A stretch of DNA of 50,194 nucleotides from Flavobacteriaceae bacterium (GTDB lineage Bacteria > Bacteroidota > Bacteroidia > Flavobacteriales > Flavobacteriaceae), in the NCBI GenBank assembly GCA_947452415.1, contig CANGCT010000007.1, positions 1-50,194 of the forward strand, written 5' to 3'. Under the pieces are notes generated by a model. It saw nothing but the letters and a program-made list of their open reading frames with translations, had not been told where the DNA came from and did not search any database. This document shows positions 28,758 to 37,939 of the stretch, one piece after another. Positions within the stretch are counted from its first letter, which is position 1. Every line of letters begins with the position of its first letter. Position numbers and translations under genes: made by a program.

Positions 28758-30092
28758 TTACAAATTTCTTACTTCTCTTTTAAATTGATTTCCACGGTCT
28801 TCATAGTTTTCAAACAAATCAAAACTAGCACAGGCTGGCGATAATAAAACAGCATCTCCTTTTTCGGCAATATGACGGGCAGTGTTTACTGCGTCGTGCA
28901 TATTATCTACTTCCACCATTAGATCTACCACATTACCAAAGGCATCAATGATTTTTTTATTTTCTACTCCAAGACAAATAATGGCTTTTACTTTTTCATA
29001 AACCAACGGCATCAATTCACTATAATCGTTTCCTTTATCTACCCCTCCAAGTATCCAAACGGTTGGCGAAGTCATGCTGTCTAAAGCGAAAAAAGTTGCA
29101 TTTACATTGGTTGCTTTACTATCGTTAATGTATTGTACATTTTGAATTTTAAGCACTTTTTCCAATCTATGTTCTACGCCTTGAAAATTGGATAAACTTT
29201 CGCGAATGGTTTGTTTTCGAATACGCAAAATGTTAGCAACCGATGTTGCTGCCATTGCATTTTTTAAATTATGTTTTCCTTCCAAAGCGATTTGAGTGGT
29301 TTCCATTAAGAACTCTTCTTCGTTGATGTTGATTTCCATAGTATTGTTTTTTAAAAATGCACCTTTTTCAAGGTTTTGGGTGATTGAAAATGGGACTAAT
29401 TGGGCGTTTACTTTATTGTTTTGAAACCAGTTATTGATTGCCTCGTCGTCTGCATCATAAATGAGGTAATCTTTGTTGGTTTGGTTTTTGGTTATTCTAA
29501 ATTTAGATTCTATATAATTTTCATATTTGTAATCGTATCGGTCTAAATGATCTGGGCTTATGTTGGTAATTATTGCAATGTGTGGCTTGTAATTGATAAT
29601 GCCGTCCAATTGAAAACTACTTAATTCTAACACGTAATAATCAAAATCGGCTTCGGCAACTTGCCAAGCAAAACTCTTTCCGATATTCCCTCCTAGCCCA
29701 ACATTCAATCCTGCTTCTTTTAGCAAATGATAGGTGAGCATGGTGGTTGTAGTTTTTCCGTTGCTTCCGGTAATTCCGATTGTAGTAGCAGTTGTGAATG
29801 GTGCTGCAAATTCAATTTCGGAAATAACTGGAATTCCTTTTTCTAGCAATTTTTTAACTATTGGAACTTTATCTGGAATTCCAGGGCTTTTCATTACTAC
29901 ATCGGCATTCAGAATTAATGCTTCTGTATGCTGCTCGTCTTCCCATTTAATACCGTAATTTGTAAGAACTTCTTTGTAATTATCTTTTATTTTTCCGAAA
30001 TCGGATACAAAAACATCGTATCCTTTTTTCTTTCCTAAGATGGCTGTACCAACGCCACTTTCTCCTGCGCCAAGAATTACTAACCTTGGCAT
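28758..30092 (-). CDS. murD: UDP-N-acetylmuramoylalanine--D-glutamate ligase
   Basis: Adds D-glutamate to UDP-MurNAc-L-Ala. Motifs: N-terminal [15 protein letters not shown] (uracil-binding domain), ATP loop GITGSNGKTTTT, ISPDHLDRY, GKHNLKNAMAATSVA, and C-terminal YINDSKATN and GGVDKGNDY. I set the start at the ATG at 30092 (444 residues) because it overlaps the mraY stop as TAATG. A frame open upstream to 30149 runs into mraY and is not needed. The spacing implies translational coupling with mraY. Confidence 0.97.
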   Translation of the reverse strand: MPRLVILGAGESGVGTAILGKKKGYDVFVSDFGKIKDNYKEVLTNYGIKWEDEQHTEALILNADVVMKSPGIPDKVPIVKKLLEKGIPVISEIEFAAPFTTATTIGITGSNGKTTTTMLTYHLLKEAGLNVGLGGNIGKSFAWQVAEADFDYYVLELSSFQLDGIINYKPHIAIITNISPDHLDRYDYKYENYIESKFRITKNQTNKDYLIYDADDEAINNWFQNNKVNAQLVPFSITQNLEKGAFLKNNTMEININEEEFLMETTQIALEGKHNLKNAMAATSVANILRIRKQTIRESLSNFQGVEHRLEKVLKIQNVQYINDSKATNVNATFFALDSMTSPTVWILGGVDKGNDYSELMPLVYEKVKAIICLGVENKKIIDAFGNVVDLMVEVDNMHDAVNTARHIAEKGDAVLLSPACASFDLFENYEDRGNQFKREVRNL

Positions 30093-31318
30093 TAACGCAA
30101 TTTTAAAGTTACAATAGCAACAATTGCTAGTAAAATAGTTACAATCCAAAAGCGGGTTACAATTTTACTTTCGTGGTATCCTTTTTTCTGATAATGGTGG
30201 TGTAATGGTGCCATTAGGAATATTCGTTTCCCATTGCCAAAGCGTTTTTTAGTATATTTAAAATAGAATACTTGAATAATTACCGAAGCACTTTCAGCAA
30301 AGAAAATCGCGCATAAAATAGGTAATAGCATTTCTTTTCTTACAGATATTGCTAATACCGCAATGATTCCGCCAATGGTTAAACTACCAGTATCTCCCAT
30401 AAAAACCGACGCTGGATACGAATTATACCAAAGAAACCCAACCAATGCTCCTGCAAATGCCGAAACAAAAACGGTCATCTCTCCCGAATTGGGAATGTAC
30501 ATCACATTGAGGTAACCCGACAAAATAATATTTCCAGAAATAAAGGTAAATATCCCCAAAGCGAGCACCGATATTGCCGAAGTTCCTGCTGCTAAGCCAT
30601 CGATTCCATCGGTAAGATTTGCGCCATTTGAAACAGCAGTAATAATAAAAATTACAATTGGAATAAAAATTAACCATGCCCATTTTTGATAATCGTCTGT
30701 AAATGGTTCCAATATTTTAGCATAATCCAATTCGTTGTTTTTCATGAACGGAATGGTTGTAATAGTAGATTTCAATTCTTTGGCAGGAGAACTAATAGAG
30801 CTCTCTGTTTGGTTAAACGTAATTGGTTTGCCAGATTTTTCACGTACTGTTACTCCAGGATGAAAATACAATACCGAGCCTACAATAAGTCCTAACCCTA
30901 CTTGACCAATAACTTTGAAGATGCCTTTTAAACCTTCTTTATCTTTTTTGAATATTTTGATATAATCATCAATAAACCCAATGGTACCCATCCAAATGGT
31001 GGTGATAATCAATAAAATGATATAAATATTATTCAATTTCGTTAACAACAAAACCGGAATTAGGGTAGCAATAATAATAATCAATCCTCCCATGGTTGGC
31101 GTTCCTGCTTTTTGGTTTTGACCAGTTAAACCAAGTTCACGAACGGTTTCTCCTACTTGTTTGTTTTTTAAAATCGTAATGATTTTTTTTCCATAAACTG
31201 TAGAAATCAATAACGATAACATTAATGCTAGCGCAGACCGAAACGTAATGTATTGAAACACTCCAGTTCCTGGAACGTCTAAAATTTTGTCTAAATATTC
31301 AAATAAGTAGTATAACAT
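30092..31318 (-). CDS. mraY: Phospho-N-acetylmuramoyl-pentapeptide transferase
   Basis: Polytopic membrane enzyme that transfers phospho-MurNAc-pentapeptide to undecaprenyl phosphate, making lipid I. Family signatures are visible: [20 protein letters not shown] (Asp pair), [24 protein letters not shown] and [11 protein letters not shown]. At 408 residues it is longer than E. coli MraY (360), with an inserted hydrophilic loop around residues 150-210 that I believe is typical of Bacteroidetes. Precedes murD with a one-base TAATG overlap. Confidence 0.98.
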   Translation of the reverse strand: MLYYLFEYLDKILDVPGTGVFQYITFRSALALMLSLLISTVYGKKIITILKNKQVGETVRELGLTGQNQKAGTPTMGGLIIIIATLIPVLLLTKLNNIYIILLIITTIWMGTIGFIDDYIKIFKKDKEGLKGIFKVIGQVGLGLIVGSVLYFHPGVTVREKSGKPITFNQTESSISSPAKELKSTITTIPFMKNNELDYAKILEPFTDDYQKWAWLIFIPIVIFIITAVSNGANLTDGIDGLAAGTSAISVLALGIFTFISGNIILSGYLNVMYIPNSGEMTVFVSAFAGALVGFLWYNSYPASVFMGDTGSLTIGGIIAVLAISVRKEMLLPILCAIFFAESASVIIQVFYFKYTKKRFGNGKRIFLMAPLHHHYQKKGYHESKIVTRFWIVTILLAIVAIVTLKLR

Positions 31319-31368
31319 GTTTTTGAGTTTAGAAGTTTATAAGAGTTTAGAAGTTTATTTTCTAAAAC
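31319..31368. repeat. Short tandem repeat in the murE-mraY gap
   Basis: GAGTTTAGAAGTTTATAA is followed by a near copy GAGTTTAGAAGTTTATTTT. It belongs to the same GTTTATAAGTTT vocabulary as part of the repeat block beside tRNA-Arg. Confidence 0.7.
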
Positions 31369-31381
31369 CTATACTTATTAT

Positions 31382-32848
31382 TTACTTGTTTAATTGTTCT
31401 AATATTTCTTTAATGGTTTCCATATCATCAAAATGGTGTTTTACGCCATTAACTTCCTGATACGTTTCATGCCCTTTACCTGCAATTAGAATAATGTCAT
31501 TAGCATTTGCCAATTGACAGGCGGTTTTTATTGCTTGTTTTCTATCTTCAATAGAAAGTGTTTTTTTATAATTTTGAGGCTCTACTCCTGCTTCCATTTC
31601 AGTAATAATCGTTGCCGGATTTTCGGTTCTAGGATTATCCGAAGTGAAAATTACTTTATCACTCATTTGCGAAGCGATGTTCGCCATGATAGGCCTTTTG
31701 GTCTTATCTCTATCCCCACCACAACCTACAACTGCAATTAATTGTTCGTTATTGGTGCGAATGTCATTGATGGTTTTCAATACGTTTTCTAAAGCATCTG
31801 GCGTATGTGCATAATCAACAATTGCGGTGATTTTATCTTTAGAAATGATGAATTGAAAACGTCCGGAAACACTTTCTAATTCGGACAATAATCGCAATGC
31901 TTCCAAACTATCCATTCCTAATTCTACTGCAGTTCCGTAGATTGCTAGTAAATTATATGCATTGAAAGTCCCTATTAATTTTACCCAAACTTCATTATCA
32001 TTAATCTTCAATAGCAAGCCTGACAATTGATTTTCCAAAATCTGTGCTTTGTAATCGGCATACGATTTTAAAGCATAAGTTAATTTTCTTGCATCCGTAT
32101 TTTGCAACATAACAGAACCATTTTTATCATCTACATTGGTTAATGCAAAAGCGGTTTTTGGCAATTGATCAAAAAAGGCTTTTTTAACGTCTCTATATTC
32201 TGCAAATGTTGGGTGGTAATCTAAATGATCGTGCGATAAATTAGTGAAAACGCCACCTTCAAAATGCAATCCTTCGGTACGTTTTTGGTGTATTCCATGG
32301 GAACTAACTTCCATAAAACAATATTCGCAACCCATTTCAATCATTTCATTTAAATAATAATTGATAGTCAATGAATCGGGTGTGGTATGGGTTGCAGGAT
32401 ATTCCACTTCATCCACCATTATTTTAACGGTAGAAAGTAAGCCTACTTTGTAACCTGCTTTTTTATATAATTGATACAATAACGAAGCAATTGTAGTTTT
32501 ACCATTAGTTCCTGTAACCCCTACCAATCTTAGTTTAGCAGAAGGATTGTAGAAATAATTAGACGCCATAAAAGCCAAAGCCGAATTAGTATCCTTTACT
32601 TGAATGTAGGTAATTCCTTGTGAAATAGTCTCTGGGAAAGTATCGCACACAACCACAACTGCACCAAGACTAATTGCTCTTTCGATGAAATCATGTCCGT
32701 TAGAAACCGTGCCTCTTATTGCTACAAAAACATCGTTGCCATGCACTTTTCTGGAATCGAACTCGATTTTGTTCACAGAAATATCTGTCGAACCTTTTAC
32801 CGCTTCGATGCCAACTTTGTACAATATGTCTTTTAACAATAGATTCAT
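31382..32848 (-). CDS. murE: UDP-MurNAc-tripeptide synthetase (meso-diaminopimelate adding)
   Basis: Adds the third residue of the peptide stem. Motifs: ATP loop VGVTGTNGKTT, TTPDSLTINYYL, the conserved MEVSSHGIHQKR, SHDHLDYH, VDYAHTPDALENVL and GCGGDRDKTKRP. The TSDNPRTENP stretch contains the DNPR signature that marks meso-diaminopimelate rather than lysine specificity. Length 488 is normal. ATG at 32848, with ftsI 38 bases upstream. Confidence 0.97.
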   Translation of the reverse strand: MNLLLKDILYKVGIEAVKGSTDISVNKIEFDSRKVHGNDVFVAIRGTVSNGHDFIERAISLGAVVVVCDTFPETISQGITYIQVKDTNSALAFMASNYFYNPSAKLRLVGVTGTNGKTTIASLLYQLYKKAGYKVGLLSTVKIMVDEVEYPATHTTPDSLTINYYLNEMIEMGCEYCFMEVSSHGIHQKRTEGLHFEGGVFTNLSHDHLDYHPTFAEYRDVKKAFFDQLPKTAFALTNVDDKNGSVMLQNTDARKLTYALKSYADYKAQILENQLSGLLLKINDNEVWVKLIGTFNAYNLLAIYGTAVELGMDSLEALRLLSELESVSGRFQFIISKDKITAIVDYAHTPDALENVLKTINDIRTNNEQLIAVVGCGGDRDKTKRPIMANIASQMSDKVIFTSDNPRTENPATIITEMEAGVEPQNYKKTLSIEDRKQAIKTACQLANANDIILIAGKGHETYQEVNGVKHHFDDMETIKEILEQLNK

Positions 32849-32886
32849 TTTTTCTTTTTTGCTTTCACCCTTTTACAGATCAAATG

Positions 32887-34893
32887 CTACGATAATTCTA
32901 ATATTATAGTAGTATTTTTATTTATTGGCTCCCCTGCCGGAACCGATTGCCTTTTTACTTTTCCTATTCCTTTTACTTTTACTTTAATTCCTAGATTTCC
33001 TAAAATTGCAACAGCATCCATTCCTGACATTCCTTTTACATTCGGAATAGTCGTTTTTATCTCTAGCGCTTTAGGATCGTTTTCTTTGTAATTGTTTTCT
33101 TGAATTGCAATCTTTTGATCTATATTTTTTATTTCATTTGTAGAAGGAGCATCCGTAAATATTTTTTGTGCAATTCTTTTAAAAACCGGACCCGCTACAT
33201 CAGCACCATAATAACCTTTGTTGGCAGCATCTGGTTTATGAACCACCACGATGCAGGAATATTTAGGATTTTCTGCAGGAAAATAACCAACAAACGAAGA
33301 AATATAGTGTTTATCATTTCCTCCATTTGTTCCATAGTTTGCCTGTGCTGTTCCAGTTTTTCCAGCCATAGAAAAATCTTTAGAATACAATGATTTTCCA
33401 GTACCTTTTTTAACAACGTTTAGCATTACTGCTTTGACTTTTTTGATAGTTTCATCCGAACATATTTTCGGATTAATAACTTCTTTATCGTATTTCTTTA
33501 TCGTTTTGTTCCATTCTTTTATTTCCGAAACAAATTGTGGTTTAACCATTTCTCCATTATTTGCAACAGCATTATACAAGGTTAAAGTTTGCAATGGCGT
33601 TACCGCAACTCCATATCCAAATGCCATCCAAGGCAATGCTAAAGCACTCCATCTTTTATCAGAAGGATGCGGAATTATTGGAGTTCCTTCACCTTGAATA
33701 GGAAGTCCTAAAGGTTTACTCAATCCCATTCGATCTATCCGATTTAAAAATTGTTTTGGGTTGTTTCTGTAATTTTCAAAAACTGCTTGTACCATTACCG
33801 TATTGGATGATGTTTCAAAGCCACGAGCCAATGATATTTTTTGATCCCCACCTCTGTGAGAATCTTCCACCTTTTTCCCGTAATAAGTAATTAATCCGCC
33901 TTTTCTGTCGTAAACTCTACTTGTATCTACTTTTTTATCGTCTAATAATGCTATTAAATCCACCAATTTAAAAGTAGATCCAGGCTCGTGAGCTTCTTTT
34001 ATTGCGTAATTTTCGGTTTCATAATAATTGCCGCTAGTAGCATCTTTTCCTAAATTGGAAATTGCTTTTATTTGACCCGTTTTAGTTTCCATTACTACCA
34101 CACAACCATGTTCTGCTTTATATTCTTGCAATTGTTTTAGCAAGGCATGGTGGGCAATATCTTGTATAAAAACATCAATGCTAGAAATCACATCATAGCC
34201 ATCTTGGGGATCTACTTCGTTAACATCCCTAATTGGTTTCCATTGTCCTTTGGCAATTTTTTGTTTTAATATTTTGCCGTCTTTTCCGTTCAAATATTTT
34301 CCAAAAGCACCTTCAATACCTACTTGCTTTCGAATTCCTTCTTCATTTAATTTATCGTATCCAATAGTTCTTTCGGCAATTTGCCCAATTGGATGCACTC
34401 GCACAGTTTTTTGACTTACAATTATTCCACCTCTATTTGCCCCTTTTTCAAATAATGGGAATTTTTTTATTTTGGCATATTCGGTATAACTTAATTTATC
34501 TGCAATTAAAGTATAACGGCTTTTATTGTTTCTTGCTTTGCGTAATAATGCCTGAAAATACGAACTTGGTTTACCTAATAATTTGGATAAATCATCTGAA
34601 AGTGGTTTTACATTTTTTTCAAAATCTTCTTCCTTAGCAACCACGGCATCAAAACGGATGGTATAATTAGGAATAGAAGTTGCTAAAAGACTGCCATCCG
34701 ATGAATAAATATTTCCTTTATTGGCTTGAATTACAAAAGTTTTAACCGTTCTTTCTTTGGCCAATTTTCTATATTGATCGCCATGTACCCATTGGATATT
34801 AGTTAATTTAATAGTGATTGCAATCGCCATCAAAAAGACAACGGATGCAACCAAATAAATTCGGTAAGAGATGTATTTATCTTCTACTGCCAT
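32887..34893 (-). CDS. ftsI: Septal penicillin-binding protein (FtsI/PBP2x-type transpeptidase) with PASTA domain
   Basis: Cross-links septal peptidoglycan in the periplasm. It has one N-terminal TM anchor (about 11-27), a dimerisation domain (RGxxx-type start KGNIYSSDGSLLATS), then a transpeptidase domain with the three active-site motifs: STFK near residue 305, SSN in FETSSNTVMV, and KTG in AGKTGTAQ near 510. A single C-terminal PASTA domain (IPNVKGMSGMDAVAILGNLGIKV) ends the 668-residue protein. Its ATG lies inside the last codons of ftsL (10-base overlap), so translation is probably coupled. Confidence 0.96.
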   Translation of the reverse strand: MAVEDKYISYRIYLVASVVFLMAIAITIKLTNIQWVHGDQYRKLAKERTVKTFVIQANKGNIYSSDGSLLATSIPNYTIRFDAVVAKEEDFEKNVKPLSDDLSKLLGKPSSYFQALLRKARNNKSRYTLIADKLSYTEYAKIKKFPLFEKGANRGGIIVSQKTVRVHPIGQIAERTIGYDKLNEEGIRKQVGIEGAFGKYLNGKDGKILKQKIAKGQWKPIRDVNEVDPQDGYDVISSIDVFIQDIAHHALLKQLQEYKAEHGCVVVMETKTGQIKAISNLGKDATSGNYYETENYAIKEAHEPGSTFKLVDLIALLDDKKVDTSRVYDRKGGLITYYGKKVEDSHRGGDQKISLARGFETSSNTVMVQAVFENYRNNPKQFLNRIDRMGLSKPLGLPIQGEGTPIIPHPSDKRWSALALPWMAFGYGVAVTPLQTLTLYNAVANNGEMVKPQFVSEIKEWNKTIKKYDKEVINPKICSDETIKKVKAVMLNVVKKGTGKSLYSKDFSMAGKTGTAQANYGTNGGNDKHYISSFVGYFPAENPKYSCIVVVHKPDAANKGYYGADVAGPVFKRIAQKIFTDAPSTNEIKNIDQKIAIQENNYKENDPKALEIKTTIPNVKGMSGMDAVAILGNLGIKVKVKGIGKVKRQSVPAGEPINKNTTIILELS

Positions 34894-35231
34894 ATTCTTT
34901 TAAAGAAACTTTTTTCCTCGGTTTTTTTTACTTTTATTTTTTGCGGAGGCACTTGAGATGAAAGTACTCCTCTTTCTTTCATTTTTTCGGAAACGGTTGA
35001 TTCCATTCGTAACTTCATTAACTCCGAACGTCTGTCTACAAACTCCGAACGCAATTCCTTAACCTCATTAGTCAAATCGGCAATTTGAAATATTTTTTCA
35101 TCAAATCGGTGCGAATTAGCAATCATTATTATCGCCAGAACAACTATAAAAAGTAGAAACCTCCAAGTTTTGGTAGCATCTTCGTTTACTAGAAATCTCG
35201 CTTTTAATATGTTGATTATTCCGCCTTTCAT
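34884..35231 (-). CDS. ftsL: FtsL-like divisome membrane protein
   Basis: A 115-residue bitopic protein with a cytoplasmic N-terminus, one TM segment at about residues 24-39 (FLLFIVVLAIIMIA), then a heptad-like helical region (ADLTNEVKELRSEFVDRRSE) and a basic tail. This is the topology of FtsL, although sequence is poorly conserved in the family. Position between rsmH and ftsI supports the call. It would bind FtsQ and activate FtsW-FtsI. Confidence 0.88.
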   Translation of the reverse strand: MKGGIINILKARFLVNEDATKTWRFLLFIVVLAIIMIANSHRFDEKIFQIADLTNEVKELRSEFVDRRSELMKLRMESTVSEKMKERGVLSSQVPPQKIKVKKTEEKSFFKRIWQ

Positions 35232-35232
35232 T

Positions 35233-35280
35233 TTATCAGTGTTCAGTGCTCAGTGTTCAGTTGTCAGTGTTCACTGCATA
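35233..35280. repeat. CAGTGTT tandem repeat in the rsmH-ftsL gap
   Basis: About five degenerate copies of a CAGTGTT/CAGTGCT word fill the entire gap between rsmH and ftsL. Confidence 0.8.
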
Positions 35281-36183
35281 CTATTTCTTTTCTGCTATTC
35301 GTAATTTAGCACTTCGTGCTCTATTATTAAGTTTTATTTCCGCCTCGTTTGGAACTATTAGTTTTCCAATGCTTTTAAACGGAACCGAAAAATTTCCGAA
35401 GAAATCGCGTTCTGGCTCTCCTTCAAATAGACCATTTTTCATAAACCGTTTTACCAATCGATCTTCAAGAGAATGATAAGAAATAACACTTAGTCTTCCT
35501 CCTGGTTTTAAAACCTCTAGGGATTGATCTAAAAATTCTTTCAAGACTTCCATTTCTTGGTTTACTTCAATTCGAACTGCTTGATAGATTTGCGCAAGCA
35601 CTTTATTTTTAAATTGATCAGGTAAAAACCGAGCCAAAACCAATTTTAATTCGTCGGTGGTATGAATTGGTTTTATTTCTCTAGCCTCAATAATTGTCTT
35701 TGCTAATGCTGGAGCAGATTTTAATTCGCCATAATCTAAAAAAACACGTTTCAAGTTGGCTTCATCATATTCGTTAATCACTTTACTGGCGTTTAACTCG
35801 TTACGTTTACTCATTCGCATATCCAAGTCCGCATCAAAACGAGTAGAAAAACCTCTTTCAGGAACATCAAATTGATGGGAAGAAACGCCTAAATCGGCAA
35901 GAATTCCATCTACTTGTTTTACTCCGTGAAACCTTAAAAAGCGCTTGATGTATCTAAAATTCTCTTGAATCAAAGTAAATCGTTCATCTGGTAAAGCATT
36001 AGCCCAAGCATCTTCATCCTGATCAAAACCAAATAATTTTCCGTTTGGTTCTAGGCGACTCAAAATTTCTTTTGAATGTCCACCACCCCCAAAAGTGACA
36101 TCTACATAAATACCATTGGGATCTATATTCAAACCATTTACGGTTTCTTGCAACAAAACAGGATTATGATATTCCATCGTCAT
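35281..36183 (-). CDS. rsmH: 16S rRNA (cytosine(1402)-N4)-methyltransferase RsmH
   Basis: SAM-dependent methyltransferase acting on C1402 of 16S rRNA, formerly MraW. The SAM motif VDVTFGGGGHSKEIL, the DLGVSSHQFD motif, RGFSTRFDADLDMRM and the late SYHSLEDRLVKRFM are all present. Length 300 is typical. The start overlaps the end of mraZ by 20 bases; the next Met, two codons later, is an equally possible start. Confidence 0.97.
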   Translation of the reverse strand: MTMEYHNPVLLQETVNGLNIDPNGIYVDVTFGGGGHSKEILSRLEPNGKLFGFDQDEDAWANALPDERFTLIQENFRYIKRFLRFHGVKQVDGILADLGVSSHQFDVPERGFSTRFDADLDMRMSKRNELNASKVINEYDEANLKRVFLDYGELKSAPALAKTIIEAREIKPIHTTDELKLVLARFLPDQFKNKVLAQIYQAVRIEVNQEMEVLKEFLDQSLEVLKPGGRLSVISYHSLEDRLVKRFMKNGLFEGEPERDFFGNFSVPFKSIGKLIVPNEAEIKLNNRARSAKLRIAEKK

Positions 36184-36637
36184 CGCTATTTACATTTCCC
36201 ATTACCTCTTCTGCTAAATCTGCAAAATCTACTACCGAATCATCGATTGCTTTTTCATATAAATCTTTATCCCAGATTTCTATAATATTGACTGCTGATG
36301 AAAGCACCACATCTTTATTTATTTGCGCAAAACTGGTTAAATCTTTAGGAACCAATAATCGTCCTAAAGTATCAATATCTACTACTTTTACTCCTGCTGT
36401 AAAACGACGAATAAAATCGTTGTTCTTTTTTACGAATCGATTTAACTTGTTAATCTTCTGCATCATCACTTCCCATTCCTTCATTGGATACAACTCCAAA
36501 CAAGGTTGAAAAACAGAGCGCTTCAAGACAAAACCGTCCTGAAGAGAAGCGGCCAATTGCTTTTTAAAAGGCGCTGGCAACAGCAACCTTCCTTTGGCAT
36601 CCACCTTACACTCGTATGTTCCTATTATTGAATTCAA
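36164..36637 (-). CDS. mraZ: Transcriptional regulator MraZ
   Basis: AbrB-like DNA-binding protein with two tandem SpoVT-AbrB units. The first has YECKVDAKGRLLLPAPFK and the second VDIDTLGRLLVPKDL. First gene of the dcw cluster and, in E. coli, its autorepressor. No in-frame ATG fits the conserved N-terminus (NSIIGTYECK), so I assign TTG at 36637, which sits about 20 bases after a predicted transcription start. Four GTGGTA boxes upstream are candidate binding sites for the product. Confidence 0.95.
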   Translation of the reverse strand: MNSIIGTYECKVDAKGRLLLPAPFKKQLAASLQDGFVLKRSVFQPCLELYPMKEWEVMMQKINKLNRFVKKNNDFIRRFTAGVKVVDIDTLGRLLVPKDLTSFAQINKDVVLSSAVNIIEIWDKDLYEKAIDDSVVDFADLAEEVMGNVNSDDDGIS

Positions 36638-36662
36638 AAACGTAATTATTAAATGATTTGAG

Positions 36663-36670
36663 CAAAAATA
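36663..36670 (-). promoter_or_regulatory. Predicted -7 box of the dcw operon (mraZ promoter)
   Basis: TATTTTTG on the minus strand matches the Bacteroidetes TAnnTTTG consensus and would give a short leader before the TTG start of mraZ. The -33 region overlaps the GTGGTA boxes. Confidence 0.55.
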
Positions 36671-36680
36671 TAAAATATTT

Positions 36681-36727
36681 TACCACCTTTTACCACAATC
36701 TACCACTTTGTTGATAAGTTTTACCAC
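36681..36727 (-). promoter_or_regulatory. MraZ operator: GTGGTA direct repeats
   Basis: On the plus strand TACCAC occurs at 36681, 36691 and 36701, exactly 10 bp apart, and again at 36722. Read toward mraZ these are GTGGTA boxes. Known MraZ operators are direct TGG-containing repeats at 10-bp spacing ahead of mraZ, so both position and spacing fit autoregulation. Confidence 0.75.
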
Positions 36728-37003
36728 TTTGAAAAATAAAGCACTATTATGATAATTTATTATTTTAAAAATAATTTATCAAATGTTTGAAATTGATGTA
36801 TAATTCAAATTAAAAAGACGTTTTTAAATAGATTTTTTAAAGATTATTCAATAAAAAATAAAATAAGATTGAATTATAAAAATCAATAACTACTTGAAAT
36901 ATTGTAGGTTAAGAAAAGATATTTTTAACATTAACAAACGTTTAAAAACTATGAGTTTTTCTTAAATATTTTAGCAAAAATTATGTTTATTTAGATAAAA
37001 GCC
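36728..37003. other. Rest of the divergent intergenic region
   Basis: Very AT-rich stretch between the MraZ boxes and the hydrolase promoter. I see no ORF with coding character, no RNA gene and no repeat here. Confidence 0.5.
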
Positions 37004-37011
37004 TATATTTG
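37004..37011 (+). promoter_or_regulatory. Predicted -7 box for the alpha/beta hydrolase gene
   Basis: TATATTTG matches TAnnTTTG, 25 bases before the ATG. No good -33 box is visible. Confidence 0.5.
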
Positions 37012-37036
37012 TAACAATTGAAAAAAAGGTGGTAAA

Positions 37037-37819
37037 ATGGGCAAAATCATTAAAAAAGAAGGACGTTATAGTTATTTAGAAATTGGGGAGGGAACTCCAA
37101 TTGTGATTTTACATGGCTTAATGGGAGGGCTTAGCAATTTTGATGGCGTAACAGATTATTTTTCGCAAAAAGGATACAAAATTGTTATTCCAGAACTTCC
37201 TATTTACACTCAAAACATCTTAAAAACTAACGTAAAAGCATTTGCAAAATACGTAAAAGACTTTATCACTTTTAAAGGATACGAAAGAGTAATTTTATTA
37301 GGAAATTCACTAGGCGGTCACATTGCATTGTACCACGCCAAGATGTATCCCGAAAAAATGCTTGGACTAGTTATCACCGGAAGTTCTGGACTTTATGAAA
37401 GTGCCATGGGAGATAGTTATCCTAGACGAGGCGATTATGACTATATTCAGAAAAAAGCAGAAGCTGTTTTTTATGATCCAAAAATCGCAACTAAGGAAAT
37501 TGTAGATGAAGTTTATGCCATGGCAAATGACCGAATTAAACTTATAAAAACACTTACCATTGCCAAAAGTGCTATACGTCACAATATGGCTAAGGATTTG
37601 CCAAAAATGCACATTCCTACTTGTATCATTTGGGGAAGAAACGATAGTGTTACACCTCCTGAAGTTGCTTTAGAATTTGAAAAATTACTACCTAATTCTA
37701 CCCTTTATTGGATAGACAAATGTGGCCACGCAGCAATGATGGAACAACCAGAAGAATTTAATAGATTACTAGAAGTGTGGTTGCACGAAAAAAGTGAGAC
37801 ATTAAAAGAATCAAAATAA
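37037..37819 (+). CDS. Alpha/beta hydrolase
   Basis: 260-residue alpha/beta-hydrolase-fold protein. Oxyanion region HGLMGGLSNFD, nucleophile elbow GNSLGGH (Ser), acid WGRNDSVTPP (Asp) and catalytic His in CGHAAMMEQPEEF are all in place, so it should be active on an ester, amide or similar bond; the substrate cannot be told. No signal peptide, so cytoplasmic. Divergent from mraZ and followed by engB on the same strand. The bases just before its ATG (GGTGGTAAAATG) repeat the MraZ-box sequence found at the mraZ promoter. Confidence 0.92.
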   Translation: MGKIIKKEGRYSYLEIGEGTPIVILHGLMGGLSNFDGVTDYFSQKGYKIVIPELPIYTQNILKTNVKAFAKYVKDFITFKGYERVILLGNSLGGHIALYHAKMYPEKMLGLVITGSSGLYESAMGDSYPRRGDYDYIQKKAEAVFYDPKIATKEIVDEVYAMANDRIKLIKTLTIAKSAIRHNMAKDLPKMHIPTCIIWGRNDSVTPPEVALEFEKLLPNSTLYWIDKCGHAAMMEQPEEFNRLLEVWLHEKSETLKESK

Positions 37820-37907
37820 TATTTTTTTTTGAAAGTATTATGAAATAAAAATTCTATTAATAGGAATTATCTGAAGTCCTAGATAATGAAAATAATAATA
37901 AAATAAA

Positions 37908-37933
37908 GAGATTGCTTCGTGCCTCGCAATGAC
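37908..37933. repeat. REP-like palindromic element upstream of engB
   Basis: A sequence with ATTGC/GCAAT ends around a TTCGTGCCTC centre, of the family that reads CGAGGCACGAAGCAAT on the other strand and often yields a spurious LRGTKQSL peptide. It ends seven bases before the engB ATG and overlaps a GTG that could otherwise be taken as the start. Confidence 0.7.
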
Positions 37934-37939
37934 AATAAA

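Noticed and set aside
30093..30149. Longer MurD start inside mraY
   Set aside because: The extension encodes a non-conserved Cys-rich peptide overlapping mraY; the TAATG junction gives the natural start.
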